Below are positions 1 to 8,445 of a DNA stretch of 33,151 bases, in pieces (the first letter of the stretch is position 1; each line of letters begins with the position of its first letter). The DNA is from Eubacteriales bacterium (GTDB taxonomy: Bacteria > Bacillota > Clostridia > Monoglobales > UMGS1388), in the NCBI GenBank assembly GCA_029004515.1, contig JAQVYH010000017.1:1-33151 (forward strand), in the 5' to 3' direction. The notes under the pieces were generated by a model. The model was not told the DNA's origin and made no database searches. It saw nothing but the letters and a program-made list of their open reading frames with translations. Both the position numbers and the translations under genes were made by a program.

Positions 1-26
1 CCTTATTCTCCTCGCTGGGACACTTA

Positions 27-110
27 GGGACGGTACGATTTTGGGAAACTTAGGGACGGTACGATTTTTGGGACACTTAGGGACCGGGACACTTAGGGAC
101 GGTACGATTT
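27..110 (+). repeat. Left RAYT-associated repeat cluster
   Basis: The 15-mer GGGACGGTACGATTT occurs three times here, at 27-41, 53-67 and 96-110, each preceded by a CTTA-type spacer. Two more forward copies lie at 528-542 and 561-575. Three inverted copies lie at 1401-1415, 1462-1476 and 1522-1536, on the far side of the second transposase copy. Direct on one side and inverted on the other is the arrangement expected for terminal or REP-like sequences recognised by a Y1 (HUH) transposase. Confidence 0.8.
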
Positions 111-172
111 TGACAACTTTATATTGACAAGGTTATAGTAAAAGTGGTACAATTTGGTTTGGGTGATTACAA

Positions 173-520
173 ATGGGCAGACAAGCTCGTCAATTCAGTA
201 AAACCGGAATGTACCACATTGTTTTTAAAGGTGTAAATCATTGTCATTTATTTGAAGAAGTGAATGATTACATTAAGTTTTTAGATGAATTAGTACATAG
301 TAGATGAGGAGTTTATTCCTACTTATGGCAAAAAGAAAATTGGGAAGCAGATTCGCAGAGAAATAATTCATTATTTAGAAGGTAAAGATCCAAATTATAT
401 TGCAACACTTGACAGGGTAACTCGTAATGAAATTTTGATTGGATTAAAAAATAGGGGATTATCTATAAGACAAATCGAGCGTGCGACAGGGATTTCTCGT
501 GGAGTCATTCAAAAATACTG
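173..520 (+). pseudogene. Internally deleted RAYT/IS200-like transposase copy
   Basis: About 40 N-terminal codons from the ATG at 173 are nearly identical to the copy starting at 637. The sequence then jumps at about 293-303 to the last third of the same gene. Relative to the second copy, about 424 nt (757-1180) are missing and replaced by about 11 nt. The junction also shifts the frame, and the N-terminal frame ends at TGA 305-307. The C-terminal part still encodes the helix-turn-helix-like segment ending ERATGISRGVIQK. The HxH and tyrosine motifs lie in the deleted part, so no transposase can be made. It could be a non-autonomous derivative mobilised in trans. Confidence 0.85.
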
Positions 521-575
521 TCAATTAGGGACGGTACGATTTCAAAAATACTGTCAATTAGGGACGGTACGATTT
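510..575 (+). repeat. Perfect 33-bp tandem duplication at the copy 1 / copy 2 junction
   Basis: Positions 510-542 and 543-575 are identical. Each unit contains the last codons of transposase copy 1 followed by one GGGACGGTACGATTT repeat. The duplication therefore includes both coding sequence and terminal repeat. Confidence 0.85.
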
Positions 576-636
576 TGACAACTTTATATTGACAAGGTTA
601 TATTAAAAGTGGTACAATTTGGTTTGGGTGATAAAA

Positions 637-1398
637 ATGGGCAGACAAGCTCGTCAATTCAGTAAAACCGGAATGTACCACATTGTTTTTAGAGGTGTAA
701 ATCATTGTCATTTATTTGAAGAAGAGAATGATTACATTAAGTTTTTAGATGAATTAAAAAGGGTAAAAACAGAGTTGGATTTTGAAATATATGCGTATTG
801 TTTGATGAGCAACCATGTTCATCTATTTATTTATGAAAAGAATATCGGTGATATTGTTAAGGTTATGAAAAAATTATTGACAACTTATGCTGGATGGTTT
901 AATAGAAAATATAAAAGAAGTGGAACTCTAGTAGCAAACCGTTATAAAAGTGAGTGCATATAAGATGAAAAGTATTTTTATTCTTTGATAAGATATATAC
1001 ATCTTAATCCTATTAAGGCAGGTATAGTTGATAATATAACTGACTATGAATGGAGTAGCTTTAGAGAATACAAAGAAAACAATCAGAAAATTACAAACAT
1101 TGATTTTATGTTGAATGCTCTATCCAAAAACAGAAAAGCTGCTACAAAAAACTTTTTAGAATTTCATCAAAAAATTGATAATGAGGAGTTTGTTCCTACT
1201 TATGGTAAAAAGAAAAGTGAGGAGCAGATTCGCAGAGAAATAATTCATTATTTAGAAGGTAAAGATCCAAATTATATTGCAACACTTGACAGGGCAACTC
1301 GTAATGAAATTTTGATTGGATTAAAAAACAAGGGATTATCTATAAGACAAATCGAGCGTGCGACAGGGATTTCGCGTGGAGTTATTCAAAAATGTTGA
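637..1398 (+). pseudogene. RAYT (REP-associated, IS200-like Y1) transposase, interrupted by an in-frame TAA
   Basis: The encoded family is the single-strand-specific Y1 HUH transposases that act on REP-like hairpins. Visible features are the N-terminal start GRQARQFSKTGMYHIVFRG, the metal-binding HxH in SNHVHLFI, the tyrosine in the helix LLTTYAGWFNRKY, and IRYIHLNPIKAG after the stop. A TAA at 961-963 sits between KSECI and DEKYFYS, and both sides are in the same frame. A GAA glutamate codon changed by one base would explain it. The ATG at 637 is preferred over the upstream TTG at 619 because copy 1 matches from this ATG. A C-terminal HTH-like extension (GLSIRQIERATGISRG) follows. The gene is broken unless the stop is read through. 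Confidence 0.85.
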
Positions 1399-1536
1399 CA
1401 AAATCGTACCGTCCCCAATTGACAACCCAGTCCCCCGTGGAGTTATTCAAAAATGTTGACAAAATCGTACCGTCCCCAATTGACAACCCAGTCCCCAATT
1501 GACAACCCAATTGACAGTCCAAAATCGTACCGTCCC
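1375..1536 (-). repeat. Right RAYT repeat cluster with a 61-bp tandem duplication
   Basis: A 61-bp unit is present twice in tandem, at 1375-1435 and 1436-1496. Each unit contains the last codons of the transposase and one inverted copy of the 15-mer repeat. A third inverted 15-mer follows at 1522-1536. Short modules of the type CCCAGTCCCCAATTGACAAC separate them. As on the left side, the duplicated unit includes the end of the coding sequence. Confidence 0.85.
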
Positions 1537-1549
1537 CAATTGACAGTCC

Positions 1550-1756
1550 TATAATTATAGAAAATGTGATACTATATTTGCAAAGAAAGGAAAATGGGAT
1601 ACGGAAAGAGTGTATATGGAAGAGTTAGCTACAATTGGTATTTCATATAAAAGACCTGATGTGACATGGGCGTATGCAGCTAACTGGGTTACCACAGAAA
1701 ATGCATTAAGAGAAGATTATGGATATGGGAGGAGAGTGAAATACAATGTGCCATAA
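1550..1756 (+). pseudogene. 3' remnant of an unknown gene cut off by the RAYT repeats
   Basis: An open frame of about 68 codons runs from just after the last RAYT-type repeat to TAA 1754-1756, with no plausible start of its own. The translated C-terminus has ordinary globular composition (for example WAYAANWVTTENALREDYGYG). Its stop overlaps the ATG of the next gene at 1746 by 11 nt, which is typical of translational coupling. The 5' part was probably lost when the repeat array expanded or inserted. I do not recognise the family. By position it could be the C-terminal end of a toxin-type protein whose partner is the membrane protein downstream, but nothing in the residues proves that. Confidence 0.55.
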
Positions 1757-2696
1757 AAAATATAGTTTTATATTTGTATGCCTTTTTTGTACAGTCGTAC
1801 TATTTTCATTAATGTATATTTTTTTGAAAGAACCTGTTAATATGCGCTCTGCAAAAGTATTTATTCAGGGAGCCCAGACGCATGCTTCATGTATTATGGA
1901 GGTGAAATCGGACGGAACGCTTTTAGTAACAACCGGGGATAGGCTAATAGAACATTTTAATGAAGATTATGATAAATACACAAAAGATATCAGTCGAAGG
2001 ACAAAAACTAAAAGATTGTCAAAAAGGCAAATTGTAAAAATAGAAGAGCTAATAAAAAAAGCTGAATTTGACGGTAGGGAGATTACAGATTTTTACAGTG
2101 GTATAGGAGCAGCCGATGCAGTTGAAATTTCAGTACGTATTAGCAATAATAACATATACACGTGTTATTATACGCCGATGGACATAAAAATTGAAAAACC
2201 CAATGCTTTGCAAGAGCTTACATATTATTTGGTGGACATATCACCAATGAAAATAATGTGGCTTACACCGTTTACCAAATTATACATACTTGAACATAGA
2301 TTTTGTCTGGAAGGAGGGCATTTATATGTACGAGTAAATGAACGCATATATGGGATTGATGTAAGAATAATGATATCTATTGCCTTTATAATCGGATTTA
2401 TATTATGCTTAGCCTTTGGAAAGTTTGCAACGAAAACACAAAAAAGACTGATAAATCTTATACCATATGTGCTATGTATTATTGGGGCGATCTATGGATT
2501 AATAATGATAATATATAAGCCAAATGGAGTTTATATCGAATCATCAGGTCTTTTTTATAAAAAAATATACTATAACTTAGTTGTGTTTGTATATTCACTA
2601 TTTACCCTTATGAGCGTTATAACTATACAGATTGTAAATAAATCTATAAAAACACTTCAAAATCACAGAAAAATTAAGACTGAACAAATGCAATGA
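1746..2696 (+). CDS. Hypothetical membrane protein, four predicted TM segments
   Basis: This 316-aa protein has an N-terminal hydrophobic helix (about residues 6-27), a soluble domain of roughly 175 residues rich in charged residues, and three further hydrophobic segments near 208-228, 238-258 and 276-298, ending in a short basic tail. The soluble part lies between helix 1 and helix 2, so it probably faces outside. It overlaps the truncated gene upstream by 11 nt (ATG inside the preceding stop region), with GGGAGGAGAG as ribosome-binding site, so it was the second gene of an operon. I recognise no family. Membrane immunity proteins often have this shape, but that is only a possibility. Confidence 0.75.
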   Translation: MCHKKYSFIFVCLFCTVVLFSLMYIFLKEPVNMRSAKVFIQGAQTHASCIMEVKSDGTLLVTTGDRLIEHFNEDYDKYTKDISRRTKTKRLSKRQIVKIEELIKKAEFDGREITDFYSGIGAADAVEISVRISNNNIYTCYYTPMDIKIEKPNALQELTYYLVDISPMKIMWLTPFTKLYILEHRFCLEGGHLYVRVNERIYGIDVRIMISIAFIIGFILCLAFGKFATKTQKRLINLIPYVLCIIGAIYGLIMIIYKPNGVYIESSGLFYKKIYYNLVVFVYSLFTLMSVITIQIVNKSIKTLQNHRKIKTEQMQ

Positions 2697-2945
2697 GTTT
2701 TGATATGATCTGATAGTTTGATTAGGGATGTCGTATATGTTAAGAATAATACGTATTAGTACATTGCATCCTGATGAGAAACTGTCTTTCACCGATTATT
2801 TATAGGAGCTAACCTGGGCTTTATCAGGTTTTTCAGCATTCAGTGAATTGAATAATAATACCATATATTATGTTTTTACAATTTAGCTGTCATTTAGCTG
2901 TCAAACATCAAAAATATGCGTTTCAGTAGAAGAAAAAAGACAAGC

Positions 2946-2980
2946 AAAAAGCCTGTAATCATTATGATTACAGGCTTTTT
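2946..2980. terminator. Bidirectional intrinsic terminator next to attL
   Basis: A perfect 15-bp stem (AAAAAGCCTGTAATC and its complement) with a 5-nt loop and T runs on both strands. After precise excision of the element it would lie directly downstream of tRNA-Lys on the minus strand, so it is probably the original terminator of the tRNA operon. Confidence 0.9.
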
Positions 2981-3031
2981 CGTTGGTACACCATCAGGGA
3001 CTCGAACCCTGGACACCCTGATTAAGAGTCA
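2977..3031 (-). repeat. attL: displaced 3' end of tRNA-Lys
   Basis: These 55 bp are identical to attR (26889-26943). The sequence covers the tRNA 3' half from the anticodon region to CCA on the minus strand, plus a few downstream bases. The 5' half of the tRNA is absent here, so this copy makes no tRNA. Confidence 0.9.
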
Positions 3032-3157
3032 TAAAAGGGCATTGTTATAAAGTAGCTTGTTGCCTACGTAAGTGGCTCAAACCGTTGATGTTACTGAGTT
3101 TGAGAGTATACAGAAACAGACGGTAATAAACAGTAATAAGTCAGTCAAATTGTTAGT

Positions 3158-3180
3158 CAGTCAGTCAAAATTTAGTCAAA
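3158..3180 (+). repeat. Candidate integrase arm site, 23 bp, also at 26806-26828
   Basis: The 23-mer beginning CAGTCAGTCAAAATTTAG is present in the same orientation at 26806-26828, inside the last codons of the integrase gene. Shorter GTCAGTCAAA copies precede it (3140-3149). Such direct repeats flanking the two att cores at about 60-130 bp are where arm-type sites of tyrosine integrases lie. The role is inferred. Confidence 0.6.
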
Positions 3181-3182
3181 AT

Positions 3183-3199
3183 AAGTGCGTGTAATACTA
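3183..3199 (+). repeat. 17-bp sequence shared with the integrase promoter (inverted)
   Basis: AAGTGCGTGTAATACTA occurs here on the plus strand and at 25642-25658 on the minus strand, where it forms half of a dyad between the integrase promoter and start codon. It is probably a binding site for an element-encoded protein (Int or the Xis-like protein) present at both ends. Confidence 0.6.
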
Positions 3200-4111
3200 A
3201 TTGTTTTTTTCTACTAAAAGAAACTTATCATTGATTGCTTAATCGTGATTAATAATAAGTTTCTTTTGGTGTTTAAGGATATATGAATATAAAAATACTA
3301 AAACCCAATTAGATTTCTGTATTTTGTCTTTTATATCACTTGTTTTGCAGAGTATTATTTTTGGTAGATTTGAACAAAAAAGTGACGTTAATTTTTGCAT
3401 TTGTTGTTCGACATAATCTGACAAGTATATATATCAAAATCGTATATAATGATGTTGTGTTTTAATATATTTTGTCAAATATGAAGGATAGTAATTGTTA
3501 TATCCGTTATTTACAAGAAATTAAGGATTATGTAATTAAAAAGAATATAAGAAGTAAAGACTTGTAAGAATAGGTATGTATTACCCATCACGACATTATA
3601 AAGATCATAAAAGATATGAATGTTACTAAGGGGACAGTCGGGAAAATTTGCAAAGCGATAAAATGCAAGCCAACCGGTAATATGTAATTTTTGAGTGGTT
3701 GTTGATTAGTGTTCTTTTTAGCTCACTTTAAAGAGCATAGAATAATAGTATGTATAAATATCAATAAAGTGAATTAAACACGTAATGAGGCATCATTGTT
3801 ATGTATAAACATGCATCAGGCATTCATACAATTATCCCCGATAAAAAAGGATGACTAAGACAAATGCGATGAATAGTATGAATATTGAGGATTTATTTTG
3901 TGTAGCCATACCGCCATTGGTTTTTTAATTTAAATGCGATAATAACGGTATTACTGGAGCAATTATTTATTTACTTGATAAATAAAATAGTTTGTATGTG
4001 TGAGGTATGATAAGAAAAAATTAATAAAAACATAGAGCATACGAAATATACTGATTTACACAACAAGTATGAGCTGCTTTTATATATACTTAACCATTCT
4101 GTAAGTAGCTA
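3200..4111. other. Gene-poor left end of the element
   Basis: No intact gene is supported here. A 13-bp perfect inverted repeat (AAAAGAAACTTAT at 3216-3228, complement at 3255-3267) can form a hairpin with a 26-nt loop. A probable Xre gene fragment is listed separately. The remainder is AT-rich with short broken frames and looks like decayed element sequence. Confidence 0.5.
3574..3687 (+). pseudogene. Fragment of an Xre/YozG-type helix-turn-helix regulator
   Basis: A frame open from 3574 to TAA 3685-3687 reads KDMNVTKGTVGKICKAIKCK followed by PTGNM. This resembles the second half of small Cro/CI-type regulators, in which the recognition helix is followed by a KICxALxCxPxDI segment. The N-terminal helices and a start codon with ribosome-binding site are missing. 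It is probably a relic; the family assignment rests on this short motif only. Confidence 0.4.
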
Positions 4112-4178
4112 TTGACAATGTAAGAACGAGTGTTATTCATATCAAGAGAAAAGTAAATATAGCTAAAAATTAATAATT

Positions 4179-4250
4179 AAATCGGATGCTTTGGGGGTTT
4201 TGGCATAAACTAAATATGATAATTTCACAGCAAATCCGATTTTTTATTTT
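4179..4250 (+). terminator. Terminator-like hairpin in the leader of the S8-RCC1 gene
   Basis: AAATCGGA (4179-4186) pairs with TCCGATTT (4235-4242), a possible GCT/AGC inner pairing extends it, and it is followed by TTTTATTTT. It ends about 45 nt before the ATG at 4295. A weak promoter candidate, TTGACA at 4112-4117 with a poor -10, lies upstream. If that promoter is real, the hairpin would be a leader attenuator; otherwise it may end upstream transcription. Confidence 0.4.
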
Positions 4251-4294
4251 ACATAAAAATATAATTAATATATACAAAAAAGAGGGGGATAAGT

Positions 4295-7200
4295 ATGCAA
4301 AAGATCAAGATGTTGATGTGTGTGTTGTTATCGGTGATATTTTTAACAACGAATATGATAGTTGTTTTTGCTTCACCTGAGCAAGCTACTATGCAAACTG
4401 TGGCGAATGAAGAATTAATTGAAGAAGGCGAAATTGGCCAGATTGAACAAGCTGAGCCGGAGCATAAGGACAAGACAGATAAATATATAATAAAATACAA
4501 ATCGGGTATTTTAGATAAAGAACTGAGCAAAAAGACAAAGAACAAGCTTGGTGCTGTTAAGGTGCAAAAAGGCAACGCCTATGGAAAGCTTAAAATCAAG
4601 GATAAAGGAAACGGAAAGAATAAGGACAAAAATAAGAATTCCGAACCTGGAGAGATGCTTTTTGTAGAGATTTCCGAAAAACTTGAAACAGAGGAATTTA
4701 AATCTATTATCAAAGCAAATGAGGATATGTCCGAAATTGAATATATACAGCCCGACTATGAACTCAGTTTATCTGATTTGGTCACGGGTGAACTTGAAAT
4801 AGATATGAGTGAAGAAACTGCCACGGAGGATGTTGAAGGTGCGGAGGAACAGGCCGTGCCTGATGTTTCCGAGAATTCTCAAAACGAACAGGTTTCGGAT
4901 GAGCCGACAACCGTCGCAGATCCGCCTGACAATGTTGATTCATTCAATATTGAAGACAGCTTAAATACAGCGTTTTCGGTATCGACAGGTGAGAATGTTA
5001 CAATAGCGATTATTGATTCGATTATAGATATAAATCATGAACAGCTGGCAGATCACCTGACAATCGGTTGGGATTTTATTAATGATTCAGAGCTGAACAT
5101 AAGCTCGGGCGAGACGGTAACCGAGAACCACGGAACACATATTGCAGGAATTATTGCAAAATGCACACCGGGGTCTTTAATCATGCCATTAAAGGTGTTT
5201 GAAAACGGCAACGCATATACAAGCGACATAATTGCTGCAATTGAATATGCAGATGCAAACGGAGCAAGCATTGTCAACTGCAGCTGGGGCAGCAGTGACG
5301 AGAATCTTGCACTTAAAGAGGCAATGGAAAATTCGGATATGCTTTTTGTTGCGGCAGCAGGCAACAACAGGATGAATATAGATAATACAGGCATTTATCC
5401 TGCGTCATATGAACTTGATAATATAATAAGCGTAGGTTCAATAAATAATGACGGCGGAATGTCATACTTTTCAAATTACGGCTTGACGGTTGATATAACA
5501 GCCTGGGGCAGAGAGGTCGAAAGCCTGCTTCCTAATAACGGCAGCGGAACAATGACGGGAACCTCGGTGTCTGCTGCATTTGTCAGCGGAGCAGCCGCAT
5601 TGGTTGAGGCGGTAAGCGAAGAAAACACTGATATCAGAGAAGTTTTGATGAACTCGTCGGACAAGCTTACCTGCCTTACGGGAAAGGCAGCCGATGGAAA
5701 TAAGCTGAACTTTTGGAACGCAGTAAACGCGCTTCCCGGCACACAGACCGAAGCAGAACCCGAGGATGATTTTGATGTCTTTGGATATCAGGCAACGCCT
5801 TCTGAAAATTGGGATTTGTTCTGCTCTCTCGACAATGTACAGGTTGCTACAGGTTCTGCCTTTACGGTAGTCCTGAAAAACGATGGTACAGTATGGACTT
5901 TTGGTTCTAATTATTGTGGTAACTTGGGTAACGGAGATGTACTCAACAGAACAGTTACGAGTTCTTCTACACCTGTACAGGTTGTAGGACTAACTAATGT
6001 TGTGCAGATAGCAGCAGGTATTGATCATGCTATTGCTCTTAAAGATGACGGTACTGTATGGGCATGGGGCGAAAATGGCGGAGTGTCATATGCCAATGTG
6101 GCAATACAAATTTCAGGATTTAGTAATATTGATAAAATCGCTGCTGGCGGGTATAACAGTGCTGTTATTGATAATAACGGTCTGATGACTATTATCGATT
6201 CCTGGTCATATGCTAGAACCTTTACCAGTGCAGAGCAGGTTGCACTTGGTGTTTCATTCTGTATTGTATTGAATACAAGTGGTGATGTGTATGCCTGTGG
6301 TTATAACGGTTACGGACAGTTGGGATTAGGCAATACTATTAACAGAACCACCTTTACCCATATAACAGGGCTTTCTAATATTACTGATATATATGCAACA
6401 TATGATCAGGCAGCAGCAATAGATGCTTCGGGAAATTTGAAAACATGGGGTAAGAATAATGCCGGTCAGTTAGGTATTGGCAACCTGGATAATCAGTTAA
6501 TTCCTTTGAACGTTCCTGGTATGGAATCAGTTGATAAAGTAGCCTTGGGTGAAGAACATACCTTGGCTCTTACTTCAGACGGTAAGGTTTGGGCATGGGG
6601 AGATAATTCTAAAGGTCAGTTAGGAATCGGTACTTTGGATAATTCTACAACTCCCGTAAGCGTTAATAATATTGGTAGCTTTAATACTGCCGTAGAATTG
6701 ACTGCAGGTCAAAATCACAGTGCAGTGATAGACGAAAGCGCAAAAGTTTATTGCTTTGGTGACAATATGTACGGTCAGATTGGCGATGGTGTGCCTTTGG
6801 TTCAAACTAAACCGGCATTGGCAACTTTGGCACAGGGTATGACAGAATTTTCTGTTGGCTCTTATGAAAATTACGGATTAAGAGAAGATGGCACGGTTTG
6901 GAAAATAGACTCTGCTCTTACCCAGGTTAAAAATCTTCCGTATATTGAGACAATATCAAACCGCCTTGCAGTAGACGAAGACGGTTATGTATGGGAATGG
7001 TCAGATGACCTACAGGCGGAAAAGATAGAAGAAATAAGTAATATAAAATCAGTTTCCCAGAATGGATATCATTCAATGGCTCTGTCAAATGATGGCACTG
7101 TATATTGTTGGGGTGATAATGATTACGGTCAGCTTGGTAACGGTACAGTTATTGATTCTGATGTTCCCGTTGAAGTCACTGCTATTTCAAATGTTGATCA

Positions 7201-8437
7201 GATTTCGGCAGGCCTCGAAAGTAGCCTTGCGCGTGTAGGCGGAACAGTATATGAATGGGGTAGAAGGGCATTTGTTGAATACGAATACAACCCTGACACA
7301 GGTGAGGTTGAGGGACCTTTGTATGATGATGTTCCTGTTCAGGTTGCAGGCATATCAAATGCTGTTTCTATTGCTTCGGGTACATATCACGACTTGATAC
7401 TTAAGAGTGACGGAAAAACCTATCAGTGGGGTTATTCTGCAGGTGACTATTCAGGTTCATTTACCTCAGTTGATACAACCAATCCTAATACAATAGGTGC
7501 AGGATTTGGGCTTAATGTAGCAGTAAGACCGAATGTCAACCATATCTTCCAGTGGGGTAATACAAGCTTTGAACAATGGATGGGCGAATTCTATGATGCA
7601 TCTAATAATGCAAGCAGAGTTATTATGCCTTCAACTGTTGATAAAGTGTTCGTAGGTGACTACTATATTTACGCAATTACAGATGACGGTAATGTATATT
7701 CTTGGGGAAGTAACCTAAGATCCCTGCTAGGTAATGTGAGAAAACAGCATCATACTTTACCAAGTATTGTTAACGGTATAACTAATCTTGGAACAGAGAA
7801 TGACTATCATGAACTTTCTTTGGGGGATACTATTAATGGTGCGATTACAACTGAAGGGACCTCTGACTTTTATTCTTTTACTGCTCCCATTGAAGGGGAT
7901 TATATATTTAGTATAATCAGCGATGATAATGTTGAAATGAAAATATATGTCTATGTCCCTATAGGCGGATTAATTGAACTTGACGCTGATGCAGTTAAAA
8001 ACAGGATAGGTTTAAATGCCTATGAATCAATATATATCGAAATTCATCAGCCCAATAACAAAAAGGGAAAGTATATACTCAGCGTTGAAGGAGATGGTGA
8101 TATCAAAGAAATTGATATACAGGTTCATTCCGGCAAAAAAATTAATTTAGTTGTAACGATACAAAATATGCCAACAAATAATAGTGGACAATACACAATT
8201 AATTATGAGCCAAGCGAAATTGATCTTGAAGATTTATGCGCTTTAACATATACAAAAGAGTTAAGTGCCGGAACAATCAGTGGCCCTGATATTGAAATTA
8301 TAAGCGTTAATAGAATAACTGGCGAGATAGTTTTTTCAAATCCAAATCAATATAATTGTAATACATCAAAAGTGCTTAATGTAATTGGGTTTGTAGGACT
8401 TGTTTCAGAGCCCCAATCAAAAATTTCAATAGAATGA
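4295..8437 (+). CDS. Secreted subtilisin-like (S8) protease with RCC1 propeller repeats
   Basis: This 1380-aa protein starts with a Sec signal peptide (about residues 1-27). A charged propeptide-like segment follows (about 63-156, ending EYIQPDYEL). The S8 domain runs from about 225 to 480 with an apparently complete catalytic set: D241 in IAIIDS, H279 in NHGTHIAG, oxyanion N357 in AAAGNN and S424 in GTSVSAAF. From about 512 to 1170 there are about 13 RCC1-type repeats (DGTVWAWGxNxxGQLGxG), several degenerate and enough for two seven-bladed propellers. A PPC-like sandwich (about 1170-1270) and a C-terminal domain that may be cohesin-like (about 1305-1380) follow. AGAGGGGG lies 5 nt before the ATG. 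Its propeptide and S8 domain resemble those of the 2906-aa RHS protein downstream. Its substrate is unknown; processing or binding of the RHS partner is an inference from context. Confidence 0.88.
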   Translation: MQKIKMLMCVLLSVIFLTTNMIVVFASPEQATMQTVANEELIEEGEIGQIEQAEPEHKDKTDKYIIKYKSGILDKELSKKTKNKLGAVKVQKGNAYGKLKIKDKGNGKNKDKNKNSEPGEMLFVEISEKLETEEFKSIIKANEDMSEIEYIQPDYELSLSDLVTGELEIDMSEETATEDVEGAEEQAVPDVSENSQNEQVSDEPTTVADPPDNVDSFNIEDSLNTAFSVSTGENVTIAIIDSIIDINHEQLADHLTIGWDFINDSELNISSGETVTENHGTHIAGIIAKCTPGSLIMPLKVFENGNAYTSDIIAAIEYADANGASIVNCSWGSSDENLALKEAMENSDMLFVAAAGNNRMNIDNTGIYPASYELDNIISVGSINNDGGMSYFSNYGLTVDITAWGREVESLLPNNGSGTMTGTSVSAAFVSGAAALVEAVSEENTDIREVLMNSSDKLTCLTGKAADGNKLNFWNAVNALPGTQTEAEPEDDFDVFGYQATPSENWDLFCSLDNVQVATGSAFTVVLKNDGTVWTFGSNYCGNLGNGDVLNRTVTSSSTPVQVVGLTNVVQIAAGIDHAIALKDDGTVWAWGENGGVSYANVAIQISGFSNIDKIAAGGYNSAVIDNNGLMTIIDSWSYARTFTSAEQVALGVSFCIVLNTSGDVYACGYNGYGQLGLGNTINRTTFTHITGLSNITDIYATYDQAAAIDASGNLKTWGKNNAGQLGIGNLDNQLIPLNVPGMESVDKVALGEEHTLALTSDGKVWAWGDNSKGQLGIGTLDNSTTPVSVNNIGSFNTAVELTAGQNHSAVIDESAKVYCFGDNMYGQIGDGVPLVQTKPALATLAQGMTEFSVGSYENYGLREDGTVWKIDSALTQVKNLPYIETISNRLAVDEDGYVWEWSDDLQAEKIEEISNIKSVSQNGYHSMALSNDGTVYCWGDNDYGQLGNGTVIDSDVPVEVTAISNVDQISAGLESSLARVGGTVYEWGRRAFVEYEYNPDTGEVEGPLYDDVPVQVAGISNAVSIASGTYHDLILKSDGKTYQWGYSAGDYSGSFTSVDTTNPNTIGAGFGLNVAVRPNVNHIFQWGNTSFEQWMGEFYDASNNASRVIMPSTVDKVFVGDYYIYAITDDGNVYSWGSNLRSLLGNVRKQHHTLPSIVNGITNLGTENDYHELSLGDTINGAITTEGTSDFYSFTAPIEGDYIFSIISDDNVEMKIYVYVPIGGLIELDADAVKNRIGLNAYESIYIEIHQPNNKKGKYILSVEGDGDIKEIDIQVHSGKKINLVVTIQNMPTNNSGQYTINYEPSEIDLEDLCALTYTKELSAGTISGPDIEIISVNRITGEIVFSNPNQYNCNTSKVLNVIGFVGLVSEPQSKISIE

Positions 8438-8445
8438 AATAATGA

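Noticed and set aside
1-1550. CRISPR array, because of the many short repeats
   Set aside because: Spacing is irregular, repeats occur in both orientations, the spacers are not unique, and they flank a RAYT transposase. They are transposase-associated repeats.
2697-2945. Short ORF at about 2738 (ATG, about 22 codons)
   Set aside because: Too short, no ribosome-binding site and no recognisable sequence. The region is treated as intergenic.
2977-3031. A second tRNA-Lys gene at the left end
   Set aside because: Only the 3' half of the tRNA is present; the D arm and 5' acceptor strand are missing. It is the att duplicate.
4186-4380. A 64-aa ORF starting at 4186
   Set aside because: It overlaps the signal peptide region of the S8-RCC1 gene in another frame, and its start lies in the leader hairpin. 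No supporting motif.
5053-5742. Minus-strand open frames inside the S8-RCC1 gene
   Set aside because: They are shadows of the plus-strand gene, with no ribosome-binding sites and no protein-like motifs. The same holds for other antisense frames in the RHS, int, EamA and TRAP genes.
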